In this document: positions 1-6,301 of the stretch, piece after piece
Numbering within the stretch: the first letter of the stretch is position 1
How the letters are laid out: the number at the start of each line of letters is the position of its first letter
From: an uncultured Gemmatimonadota bacterium
Lineage (GTDB): Bacteria; Gemmatimonadota; Gemmatimonadetes; Longimicrobiales; Longimicrobiaceae
Direction: 5' to 3'
Assembly (NCBI GenBank): GCA_902805735.1
Contig: CADCTW010000205.1
Coordinates: forward strand, 1 to 35,695
DNA: 35,695 nucleotides
The notes under the pieces: generated by a model
Databases searched by the model: none
Seen by the model: the letters and a program-made list of their open reading frames with translations, nothing else
What the model was told of the DNA's origin: nothing
Made by a program: the position numbers and the translations under genes

Positions 1-1
1 T

Positions 2-247
2 CCGGGCGCCGTCCTCCGCCTGCCGCCGGCACCGCGCGCTCCGAGCGCCGCCCCCGCGACGCAGCCTGCCGAGCGCCCCGCGACCCCGCCGGCGCGCCGC
101 CGCACGCACACGGTGGTCGCGGGCGAGACGCTCTACGGCCTGTCGCGCCGCTACGGCGTCACCACCGACGCCCTCCGCCGCGCCAACGACCTCGGACCGA
201 GCGACGGCCTGCGCACGGGGCAGACCCTCGTGATCCCGGCACCGTAG
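2..247 (+). CDS. LysM-domain protein, C-terminal end (5' partial)
   Basis: The frame is open from the left edge to a TAG at 245-247, so only the last 81 residues are seen. The first part is a Pro/Ala/Arg-rich linker. The last 45 residues form a complete LysM module: HTVVAGETLYGLSRRYGV, then an ALRRAND segment and a closing TLVIP strand. LysM modules bind peptidoglycan or chitin-type N-acetylglucosamine polymers, and a C-terminal LysM after a Pro-rich linker usually anchors a secreted hydrolase or lipoprotein to the wall. The catalytic part, if any, lies outside the window, so the enzyme type cannot be named. The next gene on this strand starts 260 bp downstream. Confidence 0.85.
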   Translation, partial: PGAVLRLPPAPRAPSAAPATQPAERPATPPARRRTHTVVAGETLYGLSRRYGVTTDALRRANDLGPSDGLRTGQTLVIPAP

Positions 248-333
248 CCGCGCCGCCCGCCGGCCTGTCGGCCCCAGTCCGCGCAGGCGGACTTCGTGCT
301 GTCGTTGCCGCGAGTTCACTCGCCAGGCAACAT

Positions 334-469
334 GGCAACAGCCTGGCGACACCCAGGCACAATCGACGGCAACAGCCTGGCGACACCCAGGCAACATCGA
401 AGGCAACAGCCTGGCGACACCCGGACCGCATCGAAGGCATCAGCCCGGCGGCACCCGGACAACCCCAAA
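334..469 (+). repeat. four tandem 34-bp repeats with internal inverted repeat
   Basis: Four head-to-tail 34-bp units start at 334, 368, 402 and 436, each beginning GGCAACAGCC or a close variant. Units 1 and 2 contain the perfect inverted repeat GCCTGG-N6-CCAGGC. Units 3 and 4 have drifted on the 3' arm but keep most pairing through a G-T pair or a single mismatch. The array ends 39 bp before the PRC-barrel start codon. There are no unique spacers, so it is not a CRISPR array. Confidence 0.85.
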
Positions 470-508
470 GCAATCCCAGGCCACCGCCCTCGCACCCCAG
501 GAGCAACG

Positions 509-1273
509 ATGACCGAATCGACCGCGCCGCGCGCGATGGTGCTGCGCACCCGCGACCTCGTGGGATGGGACGTCACCGACCGCGAGGGAACGAAAGTGGG
601 GGACCTGGCGGACCTGCTGTTCACGCGCGAGGGGAAGATCCGCTTCGTGGCGGTGAACCTGGGGCTCTTTCGCAAGCAGGTGCTGGTGCCGGCGGAGGTG
701 ATCGAGTGGGGGCCGGGGGCGCTGGTGGTGTCGCCGTGGACGAGCGCACAGGTCAAGTCGCTCCCCGCCTACGAGCCGTCCGTGCCGCTTACCGCCGCCA
801 CGCTGGAGGAGATGGAGCGCGCCCATCCGCGCTTCTACGGCGATGCGCCGGCGGCGGAGGACGCAGGCGAGCACCGCATCGTCCCCCTGGGCGAGGCGCG
901 CGACTTCAAGCTGGCCAAGGGCGCCCCCGACCCGCGCGGCTGGACGGTGTTCGCGGGCGACAACGAGCGCGTGGGCACCGTCCGCGAGATGCTGGTGGAC
1001 CCTGTCGCCATGAAGGTCCGCTTCATCTCCGTGGACCTGGCGGACGACCTTTTCAACCTCAAGGAAGATCGCCACGTCCTGGTGCCGATGGAGACGGTGG
1101 AGCTGCGCGAGCGCGGGCAGGACGCCTGGATCCAGGGCTCCACCGCCGCCCAGGTGGCCGCCCTCCCCGCCTACATCGGCGGCCCCGTGGACCGCTGGAT
1201 GGAGCGCGCCGTCCTCCACGCCTTCGGCCAGCCGGCCCCCGACTACGACGACGCGCCGGAGGCACAGAGCTGA
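509..1273 (+). CDS. PRC-barrel domain protein, two barrels
   Basis: 254 residues. The ATG at 509 is preceded by AGGAGCAACG, a good ribosome binding site; longer in-frame starts run through the tandem repeats and are unlikely. Residues about 10-75 form one PRC-barrel (MVLRTRDLVGWDV, GTKVGDLADLLF, then RFVAVNLG), and residues about 125-205 form a second (GWTVFAGDNERVGTVREMLVD, VRFISVDL, HVLVPMETVEL). PRC-barrels are small beta-barrels found in RimM, photosynthetic reaction-centre subunit H and many stress-associated proteins; the function of this stand-alone double form is unknown. No signal peptide or membrane helix is visible. Its last codons (EAQS) form one arm of a hairpin shared with the convergent gene plsC. 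Confidence 0.85.
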   Translation: MTESTAPRAMVLRTRDLVGWDVTDREGTKVGDLADLLFTREGKIRFVAVNLGLFRKQVLVPAEVIEWGPGALVVSPWTSAQVKSLPAYEPSVPLTAATLEEMERAHPRFYGDAPAAEDAGEHRIVPLGEARDFKLAKGAPDPRGWTVFAGDNERVGTVREMLVDPVAMKVRFISVDLADDLFNLKEDRHVLVPMETVELRERGQDAWIQGSTAAQVAALPAYIGGPVDRWMERAVLHAFGQPAPDYDDAPEAQS

Positions 1274-1314
1274 CGTTATCTCTGTGCCTCCGTCCCTCCG
1301 TGTGAGACCGCGGT
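1258..1314 (-). repeat. CACAGAG-family polar hairpin element (copy a)
   Basis: A perfect 12-bp inverted repeat (1258-1269 GGAGGCACAGAG against 1280-1291) has a 10-nt loop that holds both convergent stop codons, TGA at 1271-1273 (+) and TAA at 1278-1276 (-). The conserved end GTGTGAGACCGCGGT follows at 1300-1314. The element therefore encodes the C-termini of both flanking genes (EAQS and GTEAQR). It may act as a bidirectional terminator, although there is no strong T-run. Confidence 0.75.
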
Positions 1315-2040
1315 CCCGATCCCCCGCTCCGCCGCCATCTCCGCGAGCGCGGCGCCCATCCGCCGCTGCGCCTCCCCCATCAGTGCCGCCACGTCCGCAT
1401 CGCCCAGCCCGGCCGTGGGGATGGGCTCCAGCACCCGGATGTCGATGGGGTTCGGATCGAGCCGCCGCCGCACCAGGCCGGAGTGCGGCTTGAGCGGCGA
1501 AGCGACCACGGGCACCAGCGGCGCCCCCGTCGCCACGGCCATGCGGAAACCCCCCTTTTTGAAGGGAAGCAGCTCCCCCGGCACCGTGCTCCGCGTCCCC
1601 TCCGGAAAGATCCACACGGCCACGCGCCGGTCGCGGATCGCCTCCTCGGCCGCGCGCAGCATCCCCACCGACTGCGCGGTGTTGCCGCGGTCGATCAGCA
1701 GGTTTCCCGTCACGGCGTAGAGCCAGCCGAAGAAGGGGACGGAGCGCACCTCCTTCTTTGCGATCACCACCGATCCCGGCTTGAAGCACACCGCCAGCAC
1801 CGGCACGTCCAGCAGGCTCTGGTGGTTGGCGATGAAGATGCACGGCCGGTGCGCCGTCAGGTTCTCCGCCCCGTGCACCGTCACCCTCTGCCGGAAGATG
1901 GGGAGCATCCAGCGCGCGAGAAGCTGCGCGTAGTCGTGCGCCACCCGCGAGCGGTCCCGCCGCGCCAGCGCGATGGCCACTCCGTACGTAGACGCGGCCA
2001 CGAAGGCCAGCGCGGCTGCCAACATGCGAAAGTAGAACAT
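1276..2040 (-). CDS. plsC: 1-acyl-sn-glycerol-3-phosphate acyltransferase
   Basis: 254 residues from the ATG at 2040; a longer start at 2118 is possible but adds an Arg/Pro-rich stretch unlike the family. An N-terminal membrane anchor spans residues about 4-26. The acyltransferase motifs are clear: NHQSLLD (catalytic H73 and D78) and FPEGTRS (145-151), with the intervening PFFGWLY and IDRGN blocks typical of PlsC. The enzyme transfers an acyl chain to lysophosphatidate to make phosphatidate at the inner membrane. The last residues (SHGGTEAQR) are read from the intergenic element rather than from conserved enzyme sequence. It is convergent with the PRC-barrel gene and divergent from the nuclease gene. 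Substrate specificity among PlsC-like enzymes cannot be read from the sequence. Confidence 0.88.
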   Translation of the reverse strand: MFYFRMLAAALAFVAASTYGVAIALARRDRSRVAHDYAQLLARWMLPIFRQRVTVHGAENLTAHRPCIFIANHQSLLDVPVLAVCFKPGSVVIAKKEVRSVPFFGWLYAVTGNLLIDRGNTAQSVGMLRAAEEAIRDRRVAVWIFPEGTRSTVPGELLPFKKGGFRMAVATGAPLVPVVASPLKPHSGLVRRRLDPNPIDIRVLEPIPTAGLGDADVAALMGEAQRRMGAALAEMAAERGIGTAVSHGGTEAQR

Positions 2041-2216
2041 CCCCCCAACCTTTGCGCCGCGGCGCTCCGGGGCAAGGCCCGCCGGGGTCAGGGGCCCGCG
2101 CAGGCGTGCCGAATCCAAGCTCCCCGCGGCGGAGGCGGCGTCTACAGCTACAGCCAGACACCGCAGCAGGCATTACGATACCTGGTGCGAGACACGCCTT
2201 AGCGTCCGCGCGTTCA

Positions 2217-2245
2217 TAGCGAAGAAGCCGTACCGGCCGTATACT
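2217..2245 (+). promoter_or_regulatory. possible promoter of the HNH nuclease gene
   Basis: A TATACT -10 hexamer lies at 2240-2245, with a weak TAGCGA -35 candidate at 2217-2222 (17-bp spacer). Transcription would start near 2252, about 44 nt before the GTG start. Only the -10 is convincing. Confidence 0.3.
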
Positions 2246-2295
2246 CTTCCCTGCGCCCAGAATCGGCCAGTCGCCGCACTCCCTTCCCTCTGTAA

Positions 2296-3258
2296 GTGCC
2301 CACTCGTCGCGATTCGGAAAGCACACGCACTGCGGAGATCCTGGGTGCGTCAGACCTCCTCGCCAGGTTCGCCCGGTTGCAGATCTGGCGGCGAGCCGGG
2401 GAGCGTGCGCCGCACAAGCCGCTGCTCGTGCTGTTCGCCCTGGGGCGGCTGCTGGCCGGACACGAGCGCCTCACATCGTACCGCGAGATCGACGACGCGC
2501 TGAGCCGGCTACTGCGTGAATTCGGTCCCGTGCGGCGATCGGTGCATCCGGAGTACCCCTTCTGGCGCCTCCAGAACGACGGCATCTGGGAGGTGCGGAG
2601 CGAACGTGCTCTACGGGCCAGGCGGGGCAGCACCGATCCGCTGCGCAGCGAGCTCCTGCATGGGAACACGCGTGGCGGCTTCATACCCGAGATCGCGACA
2701 GAGCTCCGGTCGGATCCCAGCGGGGCGTACGTGATCGCTCACGCGGTACTGGACGCCCACTTCCCGCCTTCCATCCACGACGACATCCTCGCTGCCGTCG
2801 GGCTGGATGAACCTCTCGGAACGCCGGTCATCGCTCCGCGGCGCCGCCGGGATCCCAGGTTCCGCATGCGGGTGCTGACCGCGTACGAGCGACGCTGCGC
2901 CATTTGCGGCTTCGACGTGCGCTTGGGAGATGCGCAGGTTGGCCTGGATGCGGCACACATCCAGTGGCACCAGGCCGGCGGCCCGGACACGGAGCAGAAT
3001 GGGTTCGCCCTCTGTGCCCTCCACCACAAGCTCTTCGACCGGGGTGCCTTCACGGTTTCCCACAACCACACGGTCGAGCTCTCGGAGCACCTGCACGGAG
3101 GGGTCGGGTTCGGCGAGCTGCTGCTACGCTTCCACGGCAAGCCGATCTTGAGGCCGCAGGCTCCAGGTTACCTGCCTGGCGGCGAGTTCCTGGATTGGCA
3201 TCATCGGCAAGTGTTTCAGCGACCGGCGCGTCCCGGCCTGGTGGCCGGCTCGTGGTGA
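2296..3258 (+). CDS. phosphorothioated-DNA-binding HNH restriction endonuclease (ScoMcrA/SBD type)
   Basis: 320 residues. The GTG start directly follows an in-frame TAA at 2293-2295, so it is the earliest possible start; no clear Shine-Dalgarno is present. Residues about 20-105 look like the sulfur-binding domain of phosphorothioate-dependent enzymes: APHKPLLVLFALGRLL at 38-53 and EYPFWRLQNDGIWEV at 86-100; the HKP and YPFW segments match, from memory, the sulfur-cavity segments of that domain. The C-terminal half is an HNH nuclease: zinc ligands C201, C204, C240 and H243, with DAAHI (H221), N235 and HHKLFDRG (H243/H244) forming the active site. Known members cut DNA carrying Dnd/Ssp phosphorothioate modifications. 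No modification gene is visible, so it could act as an orphan type IV barrier against modified incoming DNA. A plain HNH protein is the alternative. Confidence 0.82.
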   Translation: MPTRRDSESTRTAEILGASDLLARFARLQIWRRAGERAPHKPLLVLFALGRLLAGHERLTSYREIDDALSRLLREFGPVRRSVHPEYPFWRLQNDGIWEVRSERALRARRGSTDPLRSELLHGNTRGGFIPEIATELRSDPSGAYVIAHAVLDAHFPPSIHDDILAAVGLDEPLGTPVIAPRRRRDPRFRMRVLTAYERRCAICGFDVRLGDAQVGLDAAHIQWHQAGGPDTEQNGFALCALHHKLFDRGAFTVSHNHTVELSEHLHGGVGFGELLLRFHGKPILRPQAPGYLPGGEFLDWHHRQVFQRPARPGLVAGSW

Positions 3259-3317
3259 GGAGCTGCCGATGCGCGCGTGGCGATCCACCGCGCTCGTTCC
3301 GAGTGCAAAGAAGGCGC

Positions 3318-3393
3318 GCACAGCCGCAGAGGCACGGAGACGAATCCATCTCCGTACCTCTGTGTCTCTGTGTCTCTGTGTGAGACCGCGGTT
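3318..3393 (-). repeat. CACAGAG-family polar hairpin element (copy b)
   Basis: Arms at 3327-3340 (CAGAGGCACGGAGA) and 3349-3362 pair at 13 of 14 positions. Two extra CTCTGTGT units follow, then the conserved end GTGTGAGACCGCGGTT, which stops at 3393, immediately next to the TAG (3396-3394) of the minus-strand SDR gene. The element lies between two convergent genes. Confidence 0.8.
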
Positions 3394-4161
3394 CTACCGT
3401 CGGTGCACGAGCGTCGCGCTGGCCTGGTCCGTGGGCTTCAGGATGATCTCGTCGACGTTGACGTGCGGCGGGCGGGTGGCGCACCAGAGCACGGCGTCGG
3501 CGATGTCGTCGGGGGTGAGCGGGGTCATGTTGGCGTACACGCGGCGGGCGCGCTCCTCGTCGCCGCGGAAGCGCACCACGCTGAACTCCGTCTCCACCAT
3601 CCCGGGGTCCACGGTGCTCACGCGCACGCCGGTGCCCAGCAGGTCCATGCGCAGGCCGCGGGTGATGGCGTCCACCGCGTGCTTGGTGGCGCAGTACACG
3701 GCGCCGCCCGGGTACACCTCGTGCCCCGCCACCGACCCGATGTTGACGACGTGCCCGCGCCCGCGCGCCACCATCCCCGGCGTCAGCGCGCGGGTGGCGT
3801 AGAGGAGGCCCTTGACGTTGGTGTCGATCATCTCGTCCCAATCGGCCGGCGTCCCCTCCTGCAGCTTCTCCATCCCGCGCCCCAGCCCCGCGTTGTTCAC
3901 CAGCACGTCCACCTCCGCCCACTCCGCCGGCAGCCCGCCCAGCGTCTCCGCCATCGCGCGCCCGTCGCGCACGTCCAGCGCGAGCAGGTGGCACTCGGTG
4001 CCATGCTCCGCGCGCAGCTCCTCCGCCAGCGCCTGAAGGCGCTCCATGCGCCGCCCCGTGAGCACCAGGCGCGCCCCCTCCCGGGCAAACGCCCGCGCGC
4101 ACGCGGCTCCGATCCCGGCCGATGCGCCGGTGATGAGTACGGTCCTGAAAGCTCGGTTCAT
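3394..4161 (-). CDS. SDR family NAD(P)-dependent oxidoreductase, YdfG-like
   Basis: 255 residues, a typical classical SDR length. The cofactor motif TGASAGIG is at 11-18, NNAG at 89-92, N115 in the DTNVKG segment, and the catalytic triad S143, Y156, K160 (GSVAGHEVYPGG followed by YCATK). The PGMVETEFS and VRFRGDEERA segments near the C-terminus resemble YdfG, an NADP-dependent 3-hydroxy acid dehydrogenase acting on serine, allo-threonine and similar substrates. A role in hydroxy-acid or semialdehyde reduction is therefore likely, but substrate identity is inferred. It is transcribed alone on the minus strand, flanked on both sides by copies of the hairpin element. Confidence 0.87.
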   Translation of the reverse strand: MNRAFRTVLITGASAGIGAACARAFAREGARLVLTGRRMERLQALAEELRAEHGTECHLLALDVRDGRAMAETLGGLPAEWAEVDVLVNNAGLGRGMEKLQEGTPADWDEMIDTNVKGLLYATRALTPGMVARGRGHVVNIGSVAGHEVYPGGAVYCATKHAVDAITRGLRMDLLGTGVRVSTVDPGMVETEFSVVRFRGDEERARRVYANMTPLTPDDIADAVLWCATRPPHVNVDEIILKPTDQASATLVHRR

Positions 4162-4182
4162 CTTGATCCACGTCGTGGGAAG

Positions 4183-4240
4183 TCACTGCGGACTCACACA
4201 GAGACACAGAGGCACAGAGATGGGTTCTTCTCTGGGGCCT
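4183..4240 (+). repeat. CACAGAG-family polar hairpin element (copy c)
   Basis: The conserved end (TCACTGCGGACTCACACAGAG) is on the left, followed by CACAGAG units and a shortened hairpin, CAGAGA (4215-4220) with TCTCTG (4229-4234), extended by AGGC/GCCT across a bulge. It lies between two minus-strand genes, and its conserved end faces the SDR start, unlike most other copies. Confidence 0.65.
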
Positions 4241-4278
4241 CGTTCATACGGCCGACGATCGCCCGGCGGGGCTTCGAA

Positions 4279-5046
4279 TCAGCTCCGGATGGCCCCCTGC
4301 ACGATACGGGCGCACGGAAACATCCCCGCGCGCTCCAGCGCCCGCCGCGAGGCTGCGTTCGATTCGTGGCATCTCGCCGCCGGGATGCGCCCCATCCCAC
4401 GGCAGACGCGCTTGAGCTCCTGCACGAGGTAGCTTCCGATCCCCCTCCGCTGGTACGGCGCGGCGACCTCCATGTAGAGATCCGCGAAGGGCGGGTTGTA
4501 GTGGAAGGTGAGACCGCCCGTCGCCGCGATCACGCCCTCGCACTCGATCCCGTACTCGCCCTTCGGCTCGTGCGTATGCGCGAAAACGGCCCCGTGCTCC
4601 GCCTCCCGCAGGCGCCTGAACGTGGCTCCGGAAGGGGCGTGCTCCGTGGTGAGCCCGTCCGCGAACAGGATGGTCGGGCTCGACACCTCCGCCACGCGGT
4701 CGAAGAGCATCAGCAGCAGAAGCCGGTCGTTCGTCTGCGCCTCGATCGCGCGCGCGCCGCTCCGTGCGATCAGCGCTCCGAAGAGCGCCTGCGCCGCTCC
4801 CCGGTAGCGCGGCAGGAGGTAGAACTCCTTGATCGTTTCTTTGGGATCGCGCGGCGCGCCCCCTACGGCTCCATACCCGGCCAGCTCCCCGTCCAGGATT
4901 AGATGGTACGACGTCGTGAAGCCGCGCGCGTGCCACGAGTCGTGCACGATCTGGCACCCCATCTCGCGGCGATACTCCTCCCGCATCCCGAGGATCGCAT
5001 CGAGCGGCACCTCCACGACTTCAACCCGCGATGTAGTGCTTGCCAC
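4279..5046 (-). CDS. GNAT family N-acetyltransferase, two-domain
   Basis: 255 residues from a GTG at 5046-5044, preceded by GAAGG 8 nt upstream. The C-terminal half is a clear GNAT fold: LYMEVAAPYQRRGIGSYLVQ, with the acetyl-CoA loop QRRGIG at 199-204 and the usual closing NAASRRALERAGM segment. The N-terminal half carries a weaker GNAT-like block (IKEFYLLPRYRGAAQALFGAL at 72-92), so the protein probably has tandem GNAT domains with a degenerate first one. It would move an acetyl group from acetyl-CoA to an unknown amine. An upstream frame on the same strand ends 10 bp before it, with the ribosome binding site overlapping that stop codon. A copy of its last 70 bp is found about 1.1 kb upstream on the same strand. 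Confidence 0.85.
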   Translation of the reverse strand: MASTTSRVEVVEVPLDAILGMREEYRREMGCQIVHDSWHARGFTTSYHLILDGELAGYGAVGGAPRDPKETIKEFYLLPRYRGAAQALFGALIARSGARAIEAQTNDRLLLLMLFDRVAEVSSPTILFADGLTTEHAPSGATFRRLREAEHGAVFAHTHEPKGEYGIECEGVIAATGGLTFHYNPPFADLYMEVAAPYQRRGIGSYLVQELKRVCRGMGRIPAARCHESNAASRRALERAGMFPCARIVQGAIRS

Positions 5047-5055
5047 AGCGCGCCT

Positions 5056-5727
5056 TCAGAGATGGTTCGGAGTGGAGGGGTCGTTTTCAGCGAAGCTCCA
5101 CAGCGCCGTTTTCCACCTCCCGCGGTTGAAGGTATCTGCGCTCAGGATCCGGGCGCCACCTATCGTGACGCCGAAAAGCTCCGCCTTGATCGCCATGCCG
5201 GTAGCACTCCCAAAGGACAGGAACGCCGCCAGCATACCCGCGGATGAGTTCGCCGCACCGCCCCGGCGGAGGATGTCACCTGCAAGGTCCACCCAGACAG
5301 CGTGCCGAATCTCGGCGGCAAGCTCGGTGGCTGGGTCGTTCCCGGTAGTTCGGCGACGGCCCGCCGATCGCGGGACAAAGACCAGCTCGCGACGGTCCCC
5401 TGCACGATGCGGGCGCGGGGAACCATCCCCGCGCCCTCCCGTGTCCGCCCCCGTTTGGCCCCAGGCCGATTTCCGCGCTCGCGATCGGCCTCCCCAACCT
5501 TTACCCTCCTCCTGCTCACGCCTCCCCGAGCTCCCTTCGCACAAGCCGTGGGGCGCGGCACGGCTGACGAGTCTTCCAACCGCCCTGATTCGATACCCGT
5601 TAGCGGAACCGAAGCGCTGAGTCTCGCATCCGGGTGAACCGCTGTTCAGCACCTCAGCAGTTCCATCAGGTGCACTCGCGTTACAACTGGTATGAAGCCC
5701 TTGGGCCGGCGAATGCGGCCTCGTCAC
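5056..5727 (-). CDS. uncertain reading frame, possible gene remnant
   Basis: The frame is open for 223 residues, but only the last 90 or so look protein-like: an EIRHAVWVDLAGDIL segment, then a hydrophobic stretch (SAGMLAAFLSFGSATGM) and FNRGRWKTALWSF. The first half is Arg/Gly/Ser-rich and resembles non-coding GC-rich sequence. Third-codon GC is lower than in neighbouring genes. The stop lies just before the GNAT ribosome binding site, as expected for an upstream operon member. No good start codon exists for the plausible part, and the GNAT 3'-end copy overlaps it in another frame. It is best viewed as the tail of a truncated gene; I do not recognise the family. Confidence 0.3.
   Translation of the reverse strand: MTRPHSPAQGLHTSCNASAPDGTAEVLNSGSPGCETQRFGSANGYRIRAVGRLVSRAAPHGLCEGSSGRREQEEGKGWGGRSRARKSAWGQTGADTGGRGDGSPRPHRAGDRRELVFVPRSAGRRRTTGNDPATELAAEIRHAVWVDLAGDILRRGGAANSSAGMLAAFLSFGSATGMAIKAELFGVTIGGARILSADTFNRGRWKTALWSFAENDPSTPNHL
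5382..5452 (-). pseudogene. fragment of a second GNAT gene (3' end)
   Basis: The minus-strand sequence encodes EGAGMVPRARIVQGTVASW, which matches the last residues of the intact GNAT protein (ERAGMFPCARIVQGAIRS). At the DNA level GCCCGCATCGTGCAGGGG is nearly identical to the end of that gene, and the stop TGA has become TGG. Upstream similarity fades within about 70 bp. This looks like the remnant of a duplicated or recombined acetyltransferase gene. Confidence 0.65.
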
Positions 5728-5921
5728 CGCTTAGCCGATTTCCTGGGCGGAGATGAGATGTTCCTCCCGTCCAGGCGATCCGCCAGTATCCGCAGCAGCA
5801 TGCAATAGACAATGGCGATCAGATACAGAACGAGCTCGGGCACCGCGGATTTGATGAGCGCGTATACCAGCCCGAACAGGAACACACCGGCCAAGTAGAC
5901 GGCGTACGCACGGTATTTCAT
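5724..5921 (-). CDS. small two-helix membrane protein
   Basis: 65 residues from the ATG at 5921-5919. Two hydrophobic segments (about 6-24 and 28-46, with AYAVYLAGVFLFGLVYALI and ELVLYLIAIVYCMLL) are separated by a short polar turn, and the tail is basic (NISSPPRKSAKR). The protein would span the inner membrane twice with both ends in the cytoplasm by the positive-inside rule. I do not recognise a family. It is the first gene downstream of the RHS gene on the same strand, 380 bp away, the usual place of an immunity gene in polymorphic-toxin loci; this role is only a guess. No Shine-Dalgarno is visible, and longer in-frame upstream starts add sequence of non-coding appearance. Confidence 0.5.
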   Translation of the reverse strand: MKYRAYAVYLAGVFLFGLVYALIKSAVPELVLYLIAIVYCMLLRILADRLDGRNISSPPRKSAKR

Positions 5922-6301
5922 GGATAAGCGTTCAGTGGGGTGGTGGAAGGGAATCCTGGGTGCGGGCACCCACGGCGCGGGCCACACATACGCAACGGGC
6001 GGAGTCCAGCCGCTGGGCGGCCTGTGACGCCAGAGGCGCGCATGCGGCCCAGGAGGCACCGCACGCGCGCTGGGGCGGGCCAGGTCGTGGAGGAGCTCGG
6101 CACGTGATCTCCTCCGGAGCGATCCCGCCAGGCCGGGCGGGTCCCGCTGAACGCTTGCACTCGTTCGACGCCCTTCCATCCGTCGCTATACCCCCGCTGT
6201 TGCACCGGTTCCATCTCCCCGGCTCGCGAACAGCTCCGCGGCCGGACGGCGCTCGCGCTACCCTCGAGCAAGCCGCCCGGTCCGCGGAACGACTGCAACC
6301 C
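5922..6301. other. gene-poor gap after the RHS gene
   Basis: No convincing reading frame was found in these 380 bp on either strand; the open frames are Arg/Pro/Ala-rich and read like GC-rich non-coding DNA. A perfect 7-bp inverted repeat with a 2-nt loop, TGGGTGC-GG-GCACCCA, lies at 5957-5972, 36 bp upstream of the small membrane gene, and could be a terminator hairpin or a binding site. Confidence 0.45.

Noticed and set aside
334..469. CRISPR array
   Set aside because: The 34-bp units are directly adjacent with no unique spacers, and no cas gene is nearby.
3277..4902. Long plus-strand frames beginning with SLCLCV-like peptides
   Set aside because: These peptides come from reading the CTCTGTG repeat; the rest is antisense to the SDR and GNAT genes and has no protein features.
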